A DNA stretch of 64,000 nucleotides from Gyrodactylus bullatarudis (Eukaryota; Platyhelminthes; Monogenea; Gyrodactylidea; Gyrodactylidae), in NCBI GenBank assembly GCA_012064415.1, contig SSNU01000133.1, forward strand, positions 18,188 to 82,187, in the 5' to 3' direction. Below, in pieces: positions 32,421 through 43,499 of this stretch; the stretch's first letter is position 1, and every line of letters begins with the position of its first letter. Made by a program: the position numbers and the translations under genes. The notes below the pieces were generated by a model, which did no database searches, was not told the DNA's origin, and saw only the letters and a program-made list of their open reading frames with translations.

Positions 32421-33011
32421 TTGGGAAAATGAAAATTGATTCTTGATTATTAACCTAGATCATTCGAAAATTAAAACTGATTTCAAAATATTTTTTTAGC
32501 CTGTATTAATTTGATAGAAGCATTAAATATTACACACAGATTCAGAATTTTACGCTGAATCCTATGATACTAAAATTAGGTGATATTTAATTCAGCTGTT
32601 TTTTCTAGAGCTCTTTTCTGGTATGATAGAAAGATGATTTAAACTCGATATAAATCAACAATAAAGATTAAGAATATCTTCAAAACTCCTTTAATGTATT
32701 GTTAAATTAAGGAATCTGATAGTAGAAACTGTTTGTAGAACCTTGGGAGTTTTTTAGAAAGAATTTTGCTTCGTTCTGATTGGCCTAAGATCACTCGAAT
32801 ATTACTGGTCTAAATGTGGGACAGAAATGGTATATATGTTACCGCGAATATGGGAAATCAGTGAATGGACTGAAATCACTAGTGAAAATTAAAAATCGTT
32901 TATTTTCCCGGTAAGATGGGAAATATTTACGATTTTACATGTTGCTTATTTACAAAAAGCCAGTGTGTAGGTGGTGTCAATACCATGGGAGAGTTGAGTA
33001 ATAGGAGACGA

Positions 33012-33075
33012 ACGGGGGTTCTAGCCTAGTGGTTTCAACGTTGAAGACCTGGGTTCGAATCCTGGCTATGGTGTA
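33012..33075 (+). promoter_or_regulatory. tRNA-like internal promoter (box A and box B)
   Basis: TAGCCTAGTGG (33022-33032) fits the RNA polymerase III box A (TRGCNNAGYNGG), and GGTTCGAATCC (33052-33062) is a perfect box B. Spacing is tRNA-like. There is no matching acceptor stem, so this is a SINE-type promoter rather than a tRNA gene. It ends directly against the hammerhead. Confidence 0.8.
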
Positions 33076-33112
33076 CTGAGGAGTCCTAATAAGGACGAAA
33101 CGCGTCTACATC
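33070..33112 (+). ncRNA. canonical hammerhead ribozyme next to tRNA-like promoter
   Basis: Stem I GGUGUA (33070-33075) pairs with UACAUC (33107-33112, one G-U). Core CTGAGGA is at 33076-33082. Stem II is GTCCT/AGGAC with loop AATA. GAAA is at 33097-33100. Stem III is the minimal ACGCGT (33100-33105), and the cleavage triplet is GUC, C at 33106. All conserved residues are present. It closely resembles the hammerhead of the schistosome Sm-alpha SINE-like elements, which also have a tRNA-like promoter. Confidence 0.9.
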
Positions 33113-34019
33113 TGCCACCGTGAGTTGAATATTATTTGACTCTCTTATGGAATTGACACTTGCTTATACGAATTTCTAACATCTAGGTGTGAGAAGACAA
33201 TCTCCATCAAGTTAGAGTTCATATGGATATAGGAACCAGTGACCACACTTTAAATTTTTTTTTCAAACTCTAGCCAAAATTGTGAAATGTATAGTCAAAA
33301 ATGTCAAAAAAGGTTCAACTAAAAGTATGTGTGAAAAGTGAGACAACATAACCAAAGAAACAAGCCCTCTGAATAAAAATAAAATCTCATTGTTTGAGAT
33401 AATTACCATTTTTACTAGGGATTAGCCTCGATTCCCTGGTTTATCATTTTCACGGTGAAGGTTTCAGTGAAATGGTAAATATTTCCCATTTTGCCGGGAA
33501 AATAAACGATTTCCCATTTTCACTAATGATTTCCGTCTATTCACTGATTTCCCATATTCGCGGTAACATATATACCATTTCTGTCCCACATTTAGACCAG
33601 TAATATTCGAGGCTAAAATATATAGAGTCAAATTCCATTTTTACACAAGTCGTCTCACTTTACAGAGCTTTCTTCAGACAAAAGTCAATTACAATAAAAA
33701 TCAGAATTTAACCAAGTTCTAATTCTCAAGATCTCTGTTTATTCTAAATTTTGCAGTACAATGGCAATTTTTCTAACAGGATTCTAAAATACCCGAGACT
33801 TAAGATTCGGGCATTACTTCTAAAGCTTCAGGCTATCCACAAATCGCAAATTTTTCGCCAGTATTCTTAAATTAATCATTCTAAAAGAAATCAAAAATGC
33901 GACGCGAAAGACCGAAGAATTCAACATAAAGTAATTTCGAATTAAATTATTTCTAAATATTTAGTTGAACAAATCATTTGTTATTCTACGCATAGAAATT
34001 CCTTTGTATGAATAAAAAA

Positions 34020-34590
34020 AGAGGGGTCGTAATAAACTATCGAACCAGAATTACACAATCGATGAAAACCTTATTTTGGAATGACAAAGGGACATCAACA
34101 CAACAAATTTTAATCAAATTTATTATATGATCACTATCGATTCTAAAACCACCATTTTCATCAACAAACAAGGAACTAATATCGAATGAAACCATTTTCT
34201 TCGAACTGATATCTAACTCCTTTGTTTTATCAACAAATCTAAAAGTATCTTCGACGATATATTTTGAATAATAAACATGTATAGGCTTCAAAATAATTGT
34301 TAACCATTTGCCAAATGGTGTTGTGGACAAGAGGACATTTCCAGAATCGGAAGCATAGGAAATACCTCAGGAATAAGACCATTGATAATCTTATGTGTTT
34401 TTGGAACTAGATATAACCTAGACATTCTAATATGTTTCCTGGCTATAAAATACCTAGTCTTTTCAGTAATGATGCCCTTTTTAAATAAATCCATCGCTAT
34501 AGGATAGATTTTACGTTCCATGCCTTCCATATTTACCTCTGACCTAACTAAACCTTTGTTTTCAAATTTCCTTTCAGATGAAAGGAAATC
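34020..34590 (-). pseudogene. PLE-C reverse transcriptase, N-terminal part, inverted
   Basis: On the minus strand: YPIAMDLFKKGIITEKTRYF, RLYLVPKTHKIINGLIP (fingers), then KMVSFDISSLF (palm motif A with catalytic Asp). Motifs B and C are missing. The segment meets the plus-strand thumb of the same lineage head to head at about 34585, as after a 5' inversion with internal deletion. Confidence 0.85.
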
Positions 34591-35500
34591 CCTCCCAGCT
34601 TTAAATTAATCTATAATGGTTATGAAAATCAATGTGTCTATTTTTTCTCAAAAATAAACAATATTCATCCAAATATTAAATTTACTTTTGAGGAGGAATC
34701 CAATGATATACTGAGTTTTTTAGATGTTAAACTAACCAAGAAAGTCGATGGATCAATCCAAAGAAACATTCATAAGAAGAAGACTGACAATGGCAAATAT
34801 TTTCATTTTGCTAGTTTCAGTCCTATTTCTCATAAAGTTGGTTTGGTTGTCGGTCAGTCTAAAAGAATAAAAAGAATCGTAAGCGAAGAGGAACTTCCTA
34901 ATGAATTGGAGAGATTGAAAAACAGTTTGATGGAAAATGGCTTTCCTGCAAGATTTATTGATAAATTTATCTCTTTGCCTGAACGACAAACAGATGATAC
35001 TATCATGTCAAATAATGAGGAGATCAAAACCGTTTTCATGAAACTAAATTTCAAAGGTGATGGCCTTAGCAGTGATGTAAGAAGAAAACTGACAAATCTT
35101 ATAAATTACCATTATTCCAATATACAATTAAAATTGTATTTAAAACACAAATATTATTTAGTTTAATTCATAAGGATAAGCTCAAGCCAGAAGAAAATAC
35201 TCTCTTAATTTATAAGTTTCAATGCGACTGCGGTTCAACTTACCTTGGAAGAACTATTAGAAAACTAAGGACTAGGACAAAAGAACATCTTTCAAAGAAC
35301 ACTTCAGTTCATAAACATTTAACGGACAATACAATCATAATGCTGACTATTCAAATTTTTCAATATTTTATAAGAACTCAGGTGATGACAGCACTGATCT
35401 CTGGATTAAAGAGAAATTCTTAATTAATACTATTAAACCAGATCTGTGTGTTCAAAAGAACCATACATATTCTCTTATATTACCCTGGCCTATGTGAGCT
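34591..35500 (+). pseudogene. PLE-C thumb, linker and GIY-YIG nuclease
   Basis: The plus strand reads PNIKFTFEEESNDILSFLDVKLTKK, HKKKTDNGKYFHFASFSP, ARFIDKFISLPERQ, MKLNFKGDGLSSDVR and, after frameshifts from 35105, CDCGSTYLGRTIRKLRTRTKEHL (nuclease core) and CVQKNHTYS-LPWPM at the end. Relics of the ILSFLDVKLTKK segment also occur near 36410 and 39520. The 3' UTR continues to about 35770. Confidence 0.85.
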
Positions 35501-36830
35501 TTTTCACCTTTTTTCTCTTCAATTTTGCTATTAATGTTGAGTTTTTGGGTGTTTTTTCAGCTTGCATTATTTTCTTTTATGAAATTTGCTTCTTACTATT
35601 TTCATTCTTATATTTGTAATTTTATTATTTCAATGATTATATTTATTGGGATTATTCATAATGTGTACCACGAAATTCACAAATTAGATTTACTTGGATT
35701 TTATCTTTTGACAGTTTCTTGCCTTCTCGATGGTTCGAAATAAAGCTGATTTAGGTATATAACCAAGGCGAAAGGGTTGAATGGAACAGAATGTGAAAGA
35801 AAAAGGGATAATTGGTTGGGTAATTGGGATAATTGGACAAAGCCATCTGTAATATATGGCTTTCAATATAAATACAAACCCCAAAGGTTCCGAGTCTTGA
35901 ATTAAAACCCCACAAAATATTTGATACCTCAAGAATAAAAACGACTGTATTATCATAACTGGTCTGCAAGAACAATATGGCAAAATTAGTAGGAATTTTT
36001 CTTGCAAATTATTATTCTATTCACCTTATCAACGAAAAATTCTAAATATACATATGCTCATGTAGGCGAAAGAAGTAAGCAATTGATTAACTGTTTGTTC
36101 ATCTGATATTCAATTTTTCATTTTTTAGGATGGCATAATCAGCGTAAGTCATAAGACCAAACAATTAAATTTTAATTTTATACAAAACGGTCAAGACAAT
36201 TTTTTCTTTAGCTAAAATGGAACATAAAACTCTTAATTGAACTCTCGGTGAATTTCACTCGTCTTAATGAATCTCATCAAATAATTTTTGACTATTGATT
36301 TTAAAAATCATCATTTTGATTTGATCATAATCACTTTTTTAAATTTCATATCTAAGTTCAGCGGATTTTTTTAAATTGCTACCCGTTTGTATAAACTATT
36401 TGAGATAAAAGAGGTCTGAGTTTTTAGACATTAAACCAACTAGAAAAGTGTGGTACTGCTTATTACTACATGTAAAAGGAGTGGGGTTCCTCTTGTTATA
36501 GTCAGCAATTAAGTGTTTGGACTTCTTTTTTGTAAGGTTCAATTAATCCTCACGCAAATTCTAATGTTTGCAGTGTTCTTATTTTTTGACTTATGAACCT
36601 AAAATAAAATGTTATTCTATCTAGAACTATTTATCAAAACAATAGTATAATATCTTTTAACTATGCCTAATGCATATGTTCTTATTTTTTCAAAAGTTAT
36701 CCATAAAAACATATCATGTATTTTTAAAACTAAAATAACGGTAAAGCATTTTCGACACATGCTTCTATACAATATTATGCTTAGAATTGATAGTTCTATC
36801 AGAAAAGATTGTACTACAGGTAAAAGTCCC
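35501..36830. other. PLE-C 3' UTR, then A+T-rich sequence without a gene
   Basis: The first part (to about 35650) matches 40790-40920, the UTR after LPWPM. Near 36405-36450 a scrap reads GLSFLDIKPTRKVW, matching the PLE-C thumb. Otherwise nothing is recognised. Confidence 0.55.
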
Positions 36831-37632
36831 GTAAAGTGAGAAGAGATTTTAATTCATCCAAGCGTTCCCCTCTTATATAGGGCAAATTTAGCTTTACTCT
36901 CATTCGTTAAATTCATGGTCCAATCAGAATCAAGGAAAGCTCATGGGGAAACTTACGCCTCTCCCCAATCTATATCCATCACTCTCATGTCCATGGTAAT
37001 AGGTGTAGAAAGGGAAAACTCATTTTATACAGCGTGGAAAAACATGATATATAATTGATGTGCGTGGGTAATTCATTCCTATCCTTACCAAATACATGTA
37101 AGAGAGGTTGAGATCTGAATGAGAAGAGAAGCGTGACTTCCAATACTAATGTTTAGACTAGACATATTGTGAAAGAATGAATCATGAATACTTTTTAGAT
37201 TGAGATTGAATTTTAATTTCTAAATCCAAAATAGTGTCAAAAATCTATAGAATTCTCAATATGATGGGTAGAACATAGAAAATTTTTGAGGTGGATTAAT
37301 TTTCCATAAGCTTTCTGATGGTGTTCTTTTTCAATCTATATCATGTCAAACAAAAATTTTTTTTGCTTGGTGTAATTTAAGAAAAAAAATTATACCAGAA
37401 TATGGAGAAAATTGAGATCTATACGTCTGTCTATTTAAAATTGAAAATTAATCTGTTGTGTTCTATTTAATTGATCTGCTGCTAATTCATGATGAAAAAT
37501 AACTTGAAAGTTTCCCCATGAGCTTTCCTTGATTCTGATTGGTCCATGAATTTAACGAATGAGAGTAAAGCTAAATTTGCCCTATATAAGAGGGGAACGC
37601 TTGGATGAATTAAAATCTCTTCTCACTTTACA
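36831..37632. mobile_element. non-coding inverted-repeat element (MITE-like, 802 bp)
   Basis: GTAAAGTGAGAAGAG (36831) is mirrored by CTCTTCTCACTTTAC (to 37632). Arms of about 121 bp agree almost base for base through CAATCAGAATCAAGG. The centre is A+T-rich and has no frame. No target duplication is obvious. I cannot name the superfamily. Confidence 0.8.
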
Positions 37633-37827
37633 GGAAATTTTTTTCACCCTTTCCTATTGGATACTGTTTTTGATGTGCTAATTGTTGGTTGAGATTTAAT
37701 TCGATTATCAATTTCCGTTGATTTCTCGTTTTTTCCGCTTGTTTTCTCATCTTCATAAATTAAATCTATAAACCTTTCCCCCTTCATACTTTTATATCCC
37801 TTATAGACAAAACGGGGAAAACGCATA

Positions 37828-38300
37828 AACCTTGAAAACAGCAGAAGCTTTTTTCATTAAAAAGGAAATCACAATTTTTGTAAACAAAAGAAAATAACAG
37901 AAACTTTATCTCTCACTTGGCTGACCATCAGAAATAGAGAAAAAGAACTTAAGGTGACCTCATCTCAACCTGAAGAAAATAGGAAAAGGATCAGAACTTC
38001 ATATGCAGATAGAGAAAACAATAAAATTACCAAGTACTTTCATTCAACCCAATAGATAACACGCCAAGATAGTCTTCTTTATTCAAATTTAAATTTTATA
38101 TGATGTAAAAAAACAATCAACATAACAACTTTTTTAATCGTTTTGTAATTTATATATATATTGGATATAAGAGGCTGATGAGTATGCCCGAAATAAAAGC
38201 GCTATTCCTCAAACATTCGGCATCTTTCTTATTCATTTAAATGCTCTCAACGTTTGCTCAGATCATGAAGACACAAAAACCTATCTTACTACATATATTT
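37828..38300 (+). mobile_element. PLE-B 3' end, hammerhead and N-terminal start
   Basis: It begins with the end of the nuclease domain (TLKTAEAFFIKKE), frameshifted, then ENRKRIRTS...NNKITKYF, stop, a short UTR with TATATATA (38151-38160), hammerhead (38171-38210), GGCATC and a start codon at about 38241 opening MLSTFAQIMKT, the PLE-B N-terminus. It is a pseudo-LTR junction with the coding body gone. Confidence 0.8.
38171..38210 (+). ncRNA. hammerhead ribozyme, PLE-B type
   Basis: Stem I is GAGG (38171-38174) with CCUC (38207-38210). Core CTGATGA is at 38175-38181, and the GAAA box starts at 38190. Stem III is AUA/UAU around a loop with palindromic GCGC. H17 is T at 38206. Stem II is minimal. 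Confidence 0.82.
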
Positions 38301-38304
38301 TATT

Positions 38305-38565
38305 CGTTAACTAGCGGATTGACAAGCCATTCAGTAGATAATTAAATGTACTATAAAGTGGCAAATTTTTATAATTATCAGTTGAAATGTTAAAAGTTTT
38401 TTCCATCAAAGAAAAATTTAACGAAAAATTCGTGTTTTCAAGTGCCCATTTTTCGCTTTTAATTTCAATGAACATTTTTTGAGAGATATTAATCAAAGAT
38501 CAAAATAGCAGATATTAACAAACAAACTTTTAGCTCTGGATTGATATGTTTACCATACGTATTCA
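38305..38565 (-). repeat. central part of the TAA-type palindromic family, copy 3
   Basis: In reverse orientation it matches 48250-48540 (for example GTGGCAAATTTT and CATTTTTCGCTTTTAATTTCAAT). The terminal arms are missing. Confidence 0.65.
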
Positions 38566-38859
38566 ATAACTTATGTATTTCTCATCATAAATAGTCACTT
38601 TAACCCCTATATAACTGCAATCCGTGTTTCCTGAAAATGGTTTTGGACTAGCATTACACATGATTTATTCTGGTTTGCAACACTTTGATTTCTTTTTTCT
38701 CTTATAGAGTTTTTGATATCATAATTGGTTAATTCAAGGTATGAAAAAGATGCAGAGAGGTAAAATAGTTTCGTTACACTTTAGTCGTCCAAAAAATAAT
38801 TAATTACGCTTTAGGCACTACGCATATATTATTAATAATTTCAATTTGTGATTTTAGAT

Positions 38860-39110
38860 AAGTTGTTTCGATGTGAGTTAATGAGTCTGAATCAATTATG
38901 GTTCGATAAGATACATCTTCTATTCATCAGAAAGTGCGATACTCCTCAAAGTCTTCCTGGACACCGTGATCGGTATAGACTACGAAGAGAAATCAAAAAC
39001 GTGTCAATCTTCAGTAAAAGCAAAAATGTATTTTAAAATTTTCTAAATATTATATAAATAATGAGTTTATTTGAAAAGAGAAATAAACTCGAGATTTCAT
39101 AATTAGAACC
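38860..39110 (+). pseudogene. LINE 3' end fragment
   Basis: KCDTPQSLPGHRDRYRLRREIKN matches the C-terminal part of the LINE ORF2 at 2.6 kb (KCITPQSLPGLRDRYRVQGEIKN), here on the plus strand. A frame change precedes it. The segment ends near AATGAGTTTATTTGAAAAG, as at 2465. Confidence 0.8.
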
Positions 39111-40261
39111 GAATTTTCTTCCCTATGAAAAAAAATTTCCATTGTGAACGAAAACAAAAAACATTCTTTGAAGTTCATCCAGCTTTTGGAAACGTAACAT
39201 TAACCTTCAATACAGATCGATATTAATTTCTTTTCAACGCTATTAAATTTTATAAGAGTACCAGGTTACCAAATTGTTTCTTTTTCATGCTTAGCTGGTA
39301 TTCTCTTGAGCTCATTCTTAGTTTCTAGCATTCTAATGTCTATGATTTTTGTGTTTGATCCTTTCATTCGATTCATATTATTTTAATGACCAAGATGTAT
39401 GCTTTGAAACCTGAAAATAGAGGTCGATTTCATATCAAAAATTACTCAGTATTTAGTGCAAATACAATGAGTTGCTAAATTGAGTAGAATGAAAAAAGCC
39501 TAATAAAATTAATCCCCTCTTTGTTTTTAGACAATTAACCTACTAGCAAAGTGTGGTCACTGGTAATTTGGTCTTTGTTATTTGTTAATTTTGAAAGTGA
39601 GAAGAGTGCTTCTCAATCATTATAAAAAGTAGGAATTTCTAATTTAGGAAATGAAAATAATATGTATAATAATATATATATCTCGTTTGTTATATTTGGT
39701 ATAATGAAAATTACTTAAAATGAGAATAAAAAGGGTAATTTCGTGATCACTATGGGGATTGTACTGATATTTTTCTTTAAAATTATCTTTTCCTGTAACA
39801 TAATATTATTCTACTTAAGGGTAGTAAAGTAAGTAAAGATTTTATTCCTATGAATTCAAGACATACTATTATTATTATATTTAGTAAATCCAACACGCTA
39901 CTTAGCCAAAAATGTATCCACCAAGTTTAACTTGAAAGAAATAAAAATAAATTGAACTCTTTTAGATTTTCTTTGATCATTTTCAATTGAGCCCGGAATC
40001 AAACTATCATTCAGTAACTCAAAGCATTTATCCGTGACGCTATTTTTGAAATAAATATTCGAATATACTAACCTATAAGTCTGAAAGAATTTAAGAGATG
40101 ATGGTGAATTGATATATTATGCTAGTTCTTCATTTAACACAGAAGAATATTATCAACTATTTTATTGATGAACAAGATTGTTTCGAAATTCAGAGTGATG
40201 AAATAACAGACTATTATGAATGAATAATTCACGTTGTTTTTCAAAAACGTCCGAGTATCCA
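39111..40261. other. A+T-rich sequence without a gene
   Basis: Only a short scrap near 39515-39560 resembles the PLE-C thumb segment (FLDN-PTSKVW). The region is otherwise featureless to me. Confidence 0.5.
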
Positions 40262-41815
40262 CTTAAATTCATAATTTGGAAATATGTAAGAAAGAGATAT
40301 ATTTAAAACAATGTACGTATTTCTTAAAGCATCATCAGTGGCATTGCTTTAAAAATGATAGAAGTTAAAAGATTCATTCAATATAATAATTTACAAATAA
40401 TGAAAGAAATAGTAAAAGATGAATAAAATTAGAATGTAATATGTAAGCTGAAAAAACACCAAAACTCTCCAATTAATAGCAACAGTGGAGAGAGAAGTAA
40501 AAAACCTCACATAGACCAGGGTAGTTGAAGGTTATATGGATAGTTCTTAGTTATATAGAAAAGAATATAAAAATATACTATTGCTTGATAATATTTTTTC
40601 TATGGATCATGGTTTTTTAATACCTTAAACAGTTATTGGTATTAGCGTGTAACTTGTATCGAGTAAGGTGTGAATTATTCAAATAATTTAATAACTACTC
40701 ACATTCGAGGTTTCAATAGTATATTTTTATATTCTTTTCTATATAACTAAGAACTATCCATATAACCTTCAACTACCCTGGCCTATGTAAGGTTTTTGAC
40801 TTCTCTCTCCACTGTTGCTATTAATTGGATAGTTTTGGTGTTTTTTCAGCTTACATATTACATTCTAATTTTATTCATCTTTTACTATTTCTTTCATTAT
40901 TTGTAAATTATTATATTGAATGAATCTTTTAACTTCTATCATTTTTAAAGCAATGCCACTGATGATGCTTTAAGAAATACGTATATGGTTTTAATTACAC
41001 TAAACTACCTAAAAATTTTATATAAGTTTGTCTCTCTCATACAATTTTTTTCGACCATCTACTCATGAGTATGTCCATGAATTTTAAAATAATTTCCCCA
41101 AATTTGAACAAATTTGAGGATCGATTTCTCGCTTATTTTAAATAGAAATTTCCTGAAATCTTGACCGAACATTCTCTGCAAACTCTCTCCCACTAACAAT
41201 TCTTTCAGAGATCTCCATTCAATTCTAAGCAGGTTTAGTTGTTTTCAGGTTAAAATCATCGAATTTTATATCATTCGAATCGGAATTCAAAATTATACCA
41301 TGCTGATTATTTTCAATGCAAAATATTAACTTTGACCTGAGTTCTATAGACTTAAAATCAGAACCCATTTTCTTTTAATTTTCATGAAATTAAACGTGAA
41401 AAGTCGGTTTTTCGTTTGGGAGCCCCACCTTGGCGTCTGTTCTTGTACGCCATTGAGTGGGGGTCTTGTTGTGTGGTTGTCTTTAAATTAACATCAGTGT
41501 ACAAGACCTTGATTGAATAAACAAACACTGGTTTAAAAAAATAACAAGAGGGATGGATGATCAATCCTTAACAAATCCATATATTAAGGTAGGTAAAGAC
41601 CCCCACTCAATGGCGTACAAGAACAGACGCCAAGGTGGGGCTCCCAAACGAAAAACCGACTTTTCACGTTTAATTTCATGAAAATTTAAAGAAAATGGGT
41701 TCTGATTTTAAGTCTATAGAACTCAAGTCAAAGTTAATATTTTGCATTGAAAATGTATATACAATTTTTAGGAAGTGTATATTTTAGTGTATATCTCTTT
41801 CTTACATATTTCCAA
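40262..41815. mobile_element. head-to-head pair of PLE-C 3' ends with a nested inverted-repeat element
   Basis: Arms 40315-40588 (minus) and 40713-40984 (plus) are near-perfect inverted copies. The plus arm contains CTACCCTGGCCTATG, the last codons (LPWPM) of PLE-C, and its 3' UTR. The outer 50 bases (AAATATGTAAGAAAGAGATATA at 40279) reappear inverted only at 41775-41815, so about 800 bases were inserted into the right arm. That insert contains the 449-bp palindromic element at 41309-41757. Confidence 0.75.
41309..41757. mobile_element. non-coding palindromic element with 155-bp arms
   Basis: Left arm 41309-41465 and right arm 41599-41757 are almost perfect inverted copies with a 134-bp centre. 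Outer ends begin ATTTTCAATGCAAAATATT. The inner arm parts are unusually GC-rich (GGGAGCCCCACCTTGGCGTC, ACTCAATGGCGTACAAG). No frame or target duplication is recognised. Confidence 0.8.
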
Positions 41816-42389
41816 ATAACAGACCTTATACTGATTTGCTACACGAATACTTCCAAGTACATTCAAAAAAAAGTATTTAACCAAAAGGTATGAAATGTTC
41901 TCAGCTAATGAAATTGACTAATCAAATATCTCTAAGTTTGGAAGAAAAAATATAAATTTTAAAAATAGCTGAAAATGAGATCCAGACTTTATCCGAAACT
42001 TCAAGTAAAATCCTTTGTCAGAAACCAAGATTTTTAAGTGAACAGAATAGACTGATTAAAAAATAGTTTTAATACATCGATAATTAAATTATTCTCTCTT
42101 ATAACATATACTGGTCGAAATAATATGTGAAACACTTTCAATATTTTCAATTTTAAAAGTATTTTATATAATGAACTTTTTTAAATCATCATCATTTGAC
42201 TCATTATAAAATTCCCTTTCGAATGATATCTTAATATTCTTTCTACCATCTCATCTTGCTCCCGAGCTCGAGAGAGGCCTGGAATTATCTCTTTGAAGCA
42301 TGGGAAAAGGCAACGTGATATTCAATATTGAGAAAGTGAATTAAGGTGAATAAAACAATCTTTATGATACATTCAAATTATACTTTAAG

Positions 42390-42740
42390 CTGTGGTGGCA
42401 ATACAATTACCGATATATGCATACATATTACTTCCGTCTAGAAAAATATTATTTCGTCAAGCTTTTATGAGCCTTCTTCGTAGCTTGTTTTCTCTCTTTG
42501 ACAATCACTTTTCTTCAATAACCTCTGTGTCCGTTGACGACCCCTTTTCCTTTGACCTGTGTGCGAACTTTCCGTTTTCGTTCCGCGGAGAAGTTCTGCC
42601 GACGAGTAGTCTTTAAAGATTGGTTTGAGGTTGATCACCCATATAAATTCCGACGGCCTGCTAAAAAAAATTTTGGCCTACCATTGAGCTCTAACTCAGC
42701 TTGCCTAAGCTTTACAGAAGACCCAGAGAAGTAATCAATG
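42390..42740 (+). other. less A+T-rich patch with short open frames, unrecognised
   Basis: Two overlapping frames (42392-42616 and 42534-42734) read MSLLRSLFSLFDNHF...SVDDPFSF and then FKDWFEVDHPYKFRRPAKK. Base composition is closer to coding than the surroundings, and a single frameshift would join them. I do not recognise the product. It may be a gene relic. Confidence 0.3.
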
Positions 42741-43499
42741 TCTTTATTTGATAAAGAGTCGAAGAGCTATCTCTTCTTACTCCTGCAGGTTGCACTTGTA
42801 TGATCTCTCTTCTTTTAAACAATTTCAACTAATCAATGAATCCTTTTCCTTTGATGATGTTTTTCTTTATTTTTCATAAATTATGAATTGAAGGGTCAAA
42901 TATTCATTGTAAGTTAATCTGAAAAAATACAATTATAGTAATTTTAGTGGATGATATTCTAACATTTAAATTTTACCACTTCGATTCTGCCAATCAAAGA
43001 AAAATTTACTATTTTGGATATTTTTTCTGATCTTCAACAATCATTCAAAGTTCCTATAGACTCGAAATTATCGTGAAATACTCAGCCTAAGTTTATATAA
43101 ACTTTTTCAGAAAAATTTTTCGAAAATTCACAGATGACCACATAAATAACGATGCTTTAGTACTTAAGGAATCTAGGTGTGAAATTTCTCTTAGATTAAA
43201 CCTTTTCCTAGAGGTGATGTCAATACAACAAAGTTCTAAAAAATTGCATTTTTTCACGAAAATAAATTCCATTACTTTTAAGTAGTGTGTACATTTTCTG
43301 CAGCAATCCATGAAATTTTTGATTGATTAAAGAAAATATCTGATCTACATAGTTAGCTTGAAGAAATAATTAACGAGAACGCAATTTCAGAGAAGATGAA
43401 TTTTATGTTATTTTTAACTCAAAACTATCTCTAAAAAATATGTGGGGAAAGACTACCAATGTATTAGTCATTTTCACACTTGTTATTACAAAATAGATT
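42741..43499. other. A+T-rich, no gene seen
   Basis: The minus-strand frame 43311-43093 has no recognisable motif and I do not support it. Nothing else stands out. Confidence 0.5.

Larger units (their letters stand above)
32796..33610. mobile_element. inverted-repeat element enclosing a tRNA-like/hammerhead unit
   Basis: Arms of about 138 bp (32796-32934 and 33473-33610) are near-identical inverted copies beginning CGAATATTACTGGTC. They contain ACCGCGAATATGGGAAATCA and GGGAAATATTTAC. A single diverged arm is also at 60569-60649, which shows it is a dispersed family. Inside is a second, imperfect inverted pair (GTGTCAAT-CCAT-AGAG near 32979 and near 33131-33170) bracketing the tRNA-like/ribozyme unit. 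I cannot see a clear target duplication. Confidence 0.75.

Noticed and set aside
33012..33075. A functional tRNA gene
   Set aside because: Box A and box B are good, but no acceptor stem or anticodon arm closes. It is continuous with a hammerhead, so SINE-type is the better reading.
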